This document shows positions 6,760 to 8,880 of a DNA stretch of 8,880 bases, in pieces; position 1 is the first letter of the stretch; each line of letters begins with the position of its first letter. A model generated the notes under the pieces. The model had not been told where the DNA came from. It saw only the letters and a list, made by a program, of their open reading frames with translations, and did no database searches. This DNA comes from Acidobacteriota bacterium. Its GTDB lineage: Bacteria; Acidobacteriota; Thermoanaerobaculia; Gp7-AA8. The position numbers were made by a program, and so were the translations under genes. The DNA lies in assembly GCA_003223695.1 (NCBI GenBank), contig QHVY01000176.1, forward strand, positions 1-8,880. The letters are read 5' to 3'.

Positions 6760-7743
6760 GTGAAACGCGAGCTCCTCGACATTCTCTGCTGTCCCGATTG
6801 TCTAAACGATCTCCGCGTCGTTTGTGCAGAGGAAAGTCTCGGCGAAATCGAAAACGGTGAACTTCAATGCATCGCCTGCTCGCGGACATATCCAATCATC
6901 CGCTTCATTCCTCGATTCGTGCCCGCCAAGAATTACGCGGGCAATTTCGGGTTCCAGTGGAATCGATTTCGAAAGACGCAATTGGACAGCCACACCGGCG
7001 TTGCGATCTCGCGAGAGCGCCTGTTCTTTTCCACCGAATGGAAACCGGAAGAGCTGTGCGGCAAGTCGGTTCTTGATGTCGGATGCGGCGCAGGAAGGTT
7101 CGCCGAAGTGACGCTTTCGACTGGCGCGCGGGTGGTGGCGGTCGATTACTCGTCCGCTGTCGAGGCCTGCTATGCGAATCTTAGTCCGAATTCGCGGGTG
7201 GATGTCGTGCAGGCCGACATTTACCACCTACCGTTTCGTCGCGGTTCCTTCGATTTTGTGTATTGCCTCGGAGTGCTGCAGCATACTCCTGATGTCCGCG
7301 GCGCTTTCATGTCGCTGCCGGAACAGCTCAAGCCCGGCGGAAAAATCGCCGTTGATGTCTATCCCGCCGTCGTGCTCAATTACCTCTGGCCGAAGTACTG
7401 GCTGCGGCCGATCACGAAGCGCATGAATCCACAGACTCTTTTGCGCGCCGTCGAACGTCTCGTGCCGTGGATGCTTCCTGTAAGTGCGATGCTCGCGAAG
7501 ATTCCGGTGATCGGGCGCCGTCTGCGTTACGCAGTGCCGGTCGTCAACCATGCACCCGATTATCCTGCGCTTTCGCCGGCTCAAATCACTGAATGGGCCG
7601 TCCTGAATACATTCGACATGTTTGGCCCCGCTTACGATCAGCCACAATCGACCGCGACGCTCGATCGCTGGTTTCGTGAAGCAGCTCTCCGCGAGGTGAA
7701 GGTGTATCGGAGAGGTCATCTCTGCGGTCATGGGGTCCGTTGA
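6760..7743 (+). CDS. Class I SAM methyltransferase with N-terminal Trm112-like zinc segment
   Basis: A 327-residue predicted methyltransferase with two parts. The first 50 residues form a Trm112/UPF0434-like zinc ribbon: ILCCPDC (8-14) and CIACSRTYPI (37-46) supply likely ligands C11, C14, C37 and C40, and YPIIRFIPRFV is the usual end of this module. The catalytic domain follows: SVLDVGCGAGRFAE (103-116; D106, G108, G110, G112) is the SAM loop, and VVAVDYS supplies the acidic residue. DFVYCLGVLQHTPD is the motif III region and LKPGGKIAVDVYP the next strand. The C-terminal region, about residues 205-290, is hydrophobic and basic with Trp and Pro, and may bind a lipid-linked or membrane-near substrate. 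The start is GTG at 6760, immediately after the TAA of the asparagine synthase gene; no Shine-Dalgarno sequence is visible. The target is most likely the glycan made by this locus. Confidence 0.88.
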   Translation: MKRELLDILCCPDCLNDLRVVCAEESLGEIENGELQCIACSRTYPIIRFIPRFVPAKNYAGNFGFQWNRFRKTQLDSHTGVAISRERLFFSTEWKPEELCGKSVLDVGCGAGRFAEVTLSTGARVVAVDYSSAVEACYANLSPNSRVDVVQADIYHLPFRRGSFDFVYCLGVLQHTPDVRGAFMSLPEQLKPGGKIAVDVYPAVVLNYLWPKYWLRPITKRMNPQTLLRAVERLVPWMLPVSAMLAKIPVIGRRLRYAVPVVNHAPDYPALSPAQITEWAVLNTFDMFGPAYDQPQSTATLDRWFREAALREVKVYRRGHLCGHGVR

Positions 7744-7744
7744 C

Positions 7745-8880
7745 GTGAACATTCTCTACGCGGTACATGCTTACAAGCCGGCCTATCGCGTCGGCGGTCC
7801 GGTTCTCTCTGTTTCAGCGGCGGCGGAGATGCTCGTGCGGAAAGGGCATCGTGTTACGGTCTTCACGTCGAACTCGAATCTGGACGAGGATCTCGACGTC
7901 CCGACAGATCGGCCGATCGATGTCGAAGGCGTAGAGGTCTGGTATTTTCGTCGTCAGGAGCCGCTTCAGAAATGGCTACCGTTCGTTCCCTATCTTTCGC
8001 GATCTATCGGATTTCTGTATTGCCCTGCAATGCGTGACGCTCTGAACCGCTTGGTGCCTTCGGTTGACATGGTTGACACACAAATGCCGTTCGTCTATCC
8101 CTCTTATGCGGCGGCGCACGCGGCATTTCGATACAACAAACCGCTCTTCTATCACCAGCGAGGAATCTTCAATGAAGCCCGTTTGCGGTTTCGCGGCGCG
8201 AAGAAACGGCTCTACATCGCGGCGATCGAAAGGCCGATCATGCGTCGCGCGACCACGCTCATCGCTCTCACCGACGGCGAGCAGCGCGCGTTTCGTTTAC
8301 TCGGCGTCGCCACACCGTGCGAGATCGTGCCGAACGGTGTCGACGTTCCGGCACCCCTCGAAGGGGCGAGCGAACGGGTCGAACAGCGTTTTGGAATTCC
8401 GCGGACCGCACCCGTGGTGCTGTTTCTCGGGCGTCTGCACCCGATCAAGGGAGCTGCCATTCTGCTGCATGCGTTCATGGATGCCGCGCGTCGCGTCCCG
8501 GAAGCCGTTCTTGTCATGGCCGGTCCGGACGAATCTCGGCTGATATCCGAATGGCAACTGCGATTGGCTGATCACGATTTGAAGAACCGAATTGTTTTTA
8601 CAGGCATGCTCACTGGAACCGATAAAGATGACATGCTCGCGCGCTCCGACCTTTTCTGCCTGCCTTCTGTGGGTGAAGGCTTCTCAATGGCTGTGCTCGA
8701 GGCGCTCGCGAACAGGACCGCGGTGATGCTCTCGCCCGGTTGCAACTTTCCGGAAGTCGAAACTGCCGGAGCGGGACGCATCGTCGCTTCCGACATCCCG
8801 AGGATGGTAGATGCGTTAGTCGATTTGTTGGGCGATCGCGAACGTCTGAAGCGCATGGGCGAAGCCGGATACGCATTCGT
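7745..8880 (+). CDS. GT4 family glycosyltransferase, 3'-truncated at the window edge
   Basis: The first 378 codons of a GT-B, family 4 retaining glycosyltransferase; the frame is open to the right edge. MNILYAVHAYKPAYRVGGP (1-19) is the classic N-terminal strand and glycine-rich loop. YHQRGIFNE (136-144) lies in the acceptor half, and EIVPNGVDVP (193-202) leads into the donor domain. VVLFLGRLHPIKG (224-236) carries the phosphate-contacting Arg/Lys, and VMAGPDE (257-263) follows. The EX7E motif is GEGFSMAVLEALA (310-322; E311 and E319). Only a short C-terminal helix should be missing. The start is GTG at 7745, one base after the previous stop, which puts Met at the usual distance from the first strand. 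An in-frame ATG at 7730 would add five residues (MGSVD) and overlap the preceding gene by 14 bases. Either start is possible. The sugar donor is unknown. Confidence 0.9.
   Translation, partial: MNILYAVHAYKPAYRVGGPVLSVSAAAEMLVRKGHRVTVFTSNSNLDEDLDVPTDRPIDVEGVEVWYFRRQEPLQKWLPFVPYLSRSIGFLYCPAMRDALNRLVPSVDMVDTQMPFVYPSYAAAHAAFRYNKPLFYHQRGIFNEARLRFRGAKKRLYIAAIERPIMRRATTLIALTDGEQRAFRLLGVATPCEIVPNGVDVPAPLEGASERVEQRFGIPRTAPVVLFLGRLHPIKGAAILLHAFMDAARRVPEAVLVMAGPDESRLISEWQLRLADHDLKNRIVFTGMLTGTDKDDMLARSDLFCLPSVGEGFSMAVLEALANRTAVMLSPGCNFPEVETAGAGRIVASDIPRMVDALVDLLGDRERLKRMGEAGYAF

Noticed and set aside
7228..7752. 174-residue open frame on the - strand opposite the zinc-ribbon methyltransferase
   Set aside because: Antisense shadow with no motif and biased composition; the + strand gene is intact.

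Overview
The window is one continuous block of seven complete or nearly complete genes plus a 5'-truncated gene, eight in all. All are on the + strand and almost without intergenic DNA. It reads as part of a surface-polysaccharide (O-antigen, capsule or exopolysaccharide) biosynthesis locus. The sequence is moderately GC-rich with a GC bias at third codon positions, as in many soil or freshwater Gram-negative bacteria. Gemmatimonadota or Acidobacteriota would fit the general feel of the sequence, but nothing here fixes the phylum, so treat that as a guess.

Layout: (1) 1-913, a family 2 glycosyltransferase whose start lies left of the window; (2) 913-1752, an FkbM-family methyltransferase; (3) 1749-2840, a CgeB-like GT-B glycosyltransferase; (4) 2871-3827, a class I SAM methyltransferase of a family typical of polysaccharide loci; (5) 3827-4882, a GT4 glycosyltransferase; (6) 4900-6759, a glutamine-hydrolysing asparagine synthase (AsnB type); (7) 6760-7743, a methyltransferase with an N-terminal zinc-ribbon (Trm112-like) segment; (8) 7745 to the right edge, a second GT4 glycosyltransferase lacking its C-terminus.

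The genes overlap by 1-4 bases or are separated by 0, 1, 17 and 30 bases, and stop and start codons are repeatedly fused (TAATG, TTGA, TGATG). This strongly suggests one polycistronic transcript with translational coupling. I see no promoter, terminator, RNA gene, mobile element, CRISPR array or inverted-repeat boundary. Four of the seven starts in the window are best read as TTG or GTG.

Together the genes encode four glycosyltransferases, three methyltransferases of three different families and one amidotransferase. The simplest reading is assembly of an oligosaccharide repeat on the cytoplasmic side of the inner membrane, with methylated and perhaps amidated sugars. No priming transferase, flippase (Wzx), polymerase (Wzy), chain-length regulator, ABC exporter or nucleotide-sugar synthesis gene falls inside the window, so the type of polymer and its export route cannot be read here. 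I did not find a convincing new biological system. The points most worth a second look are a recurrent GCGTTAGGC 9-mer, the untidy junction at 2837-2871, and the combination of modifying enzymes.
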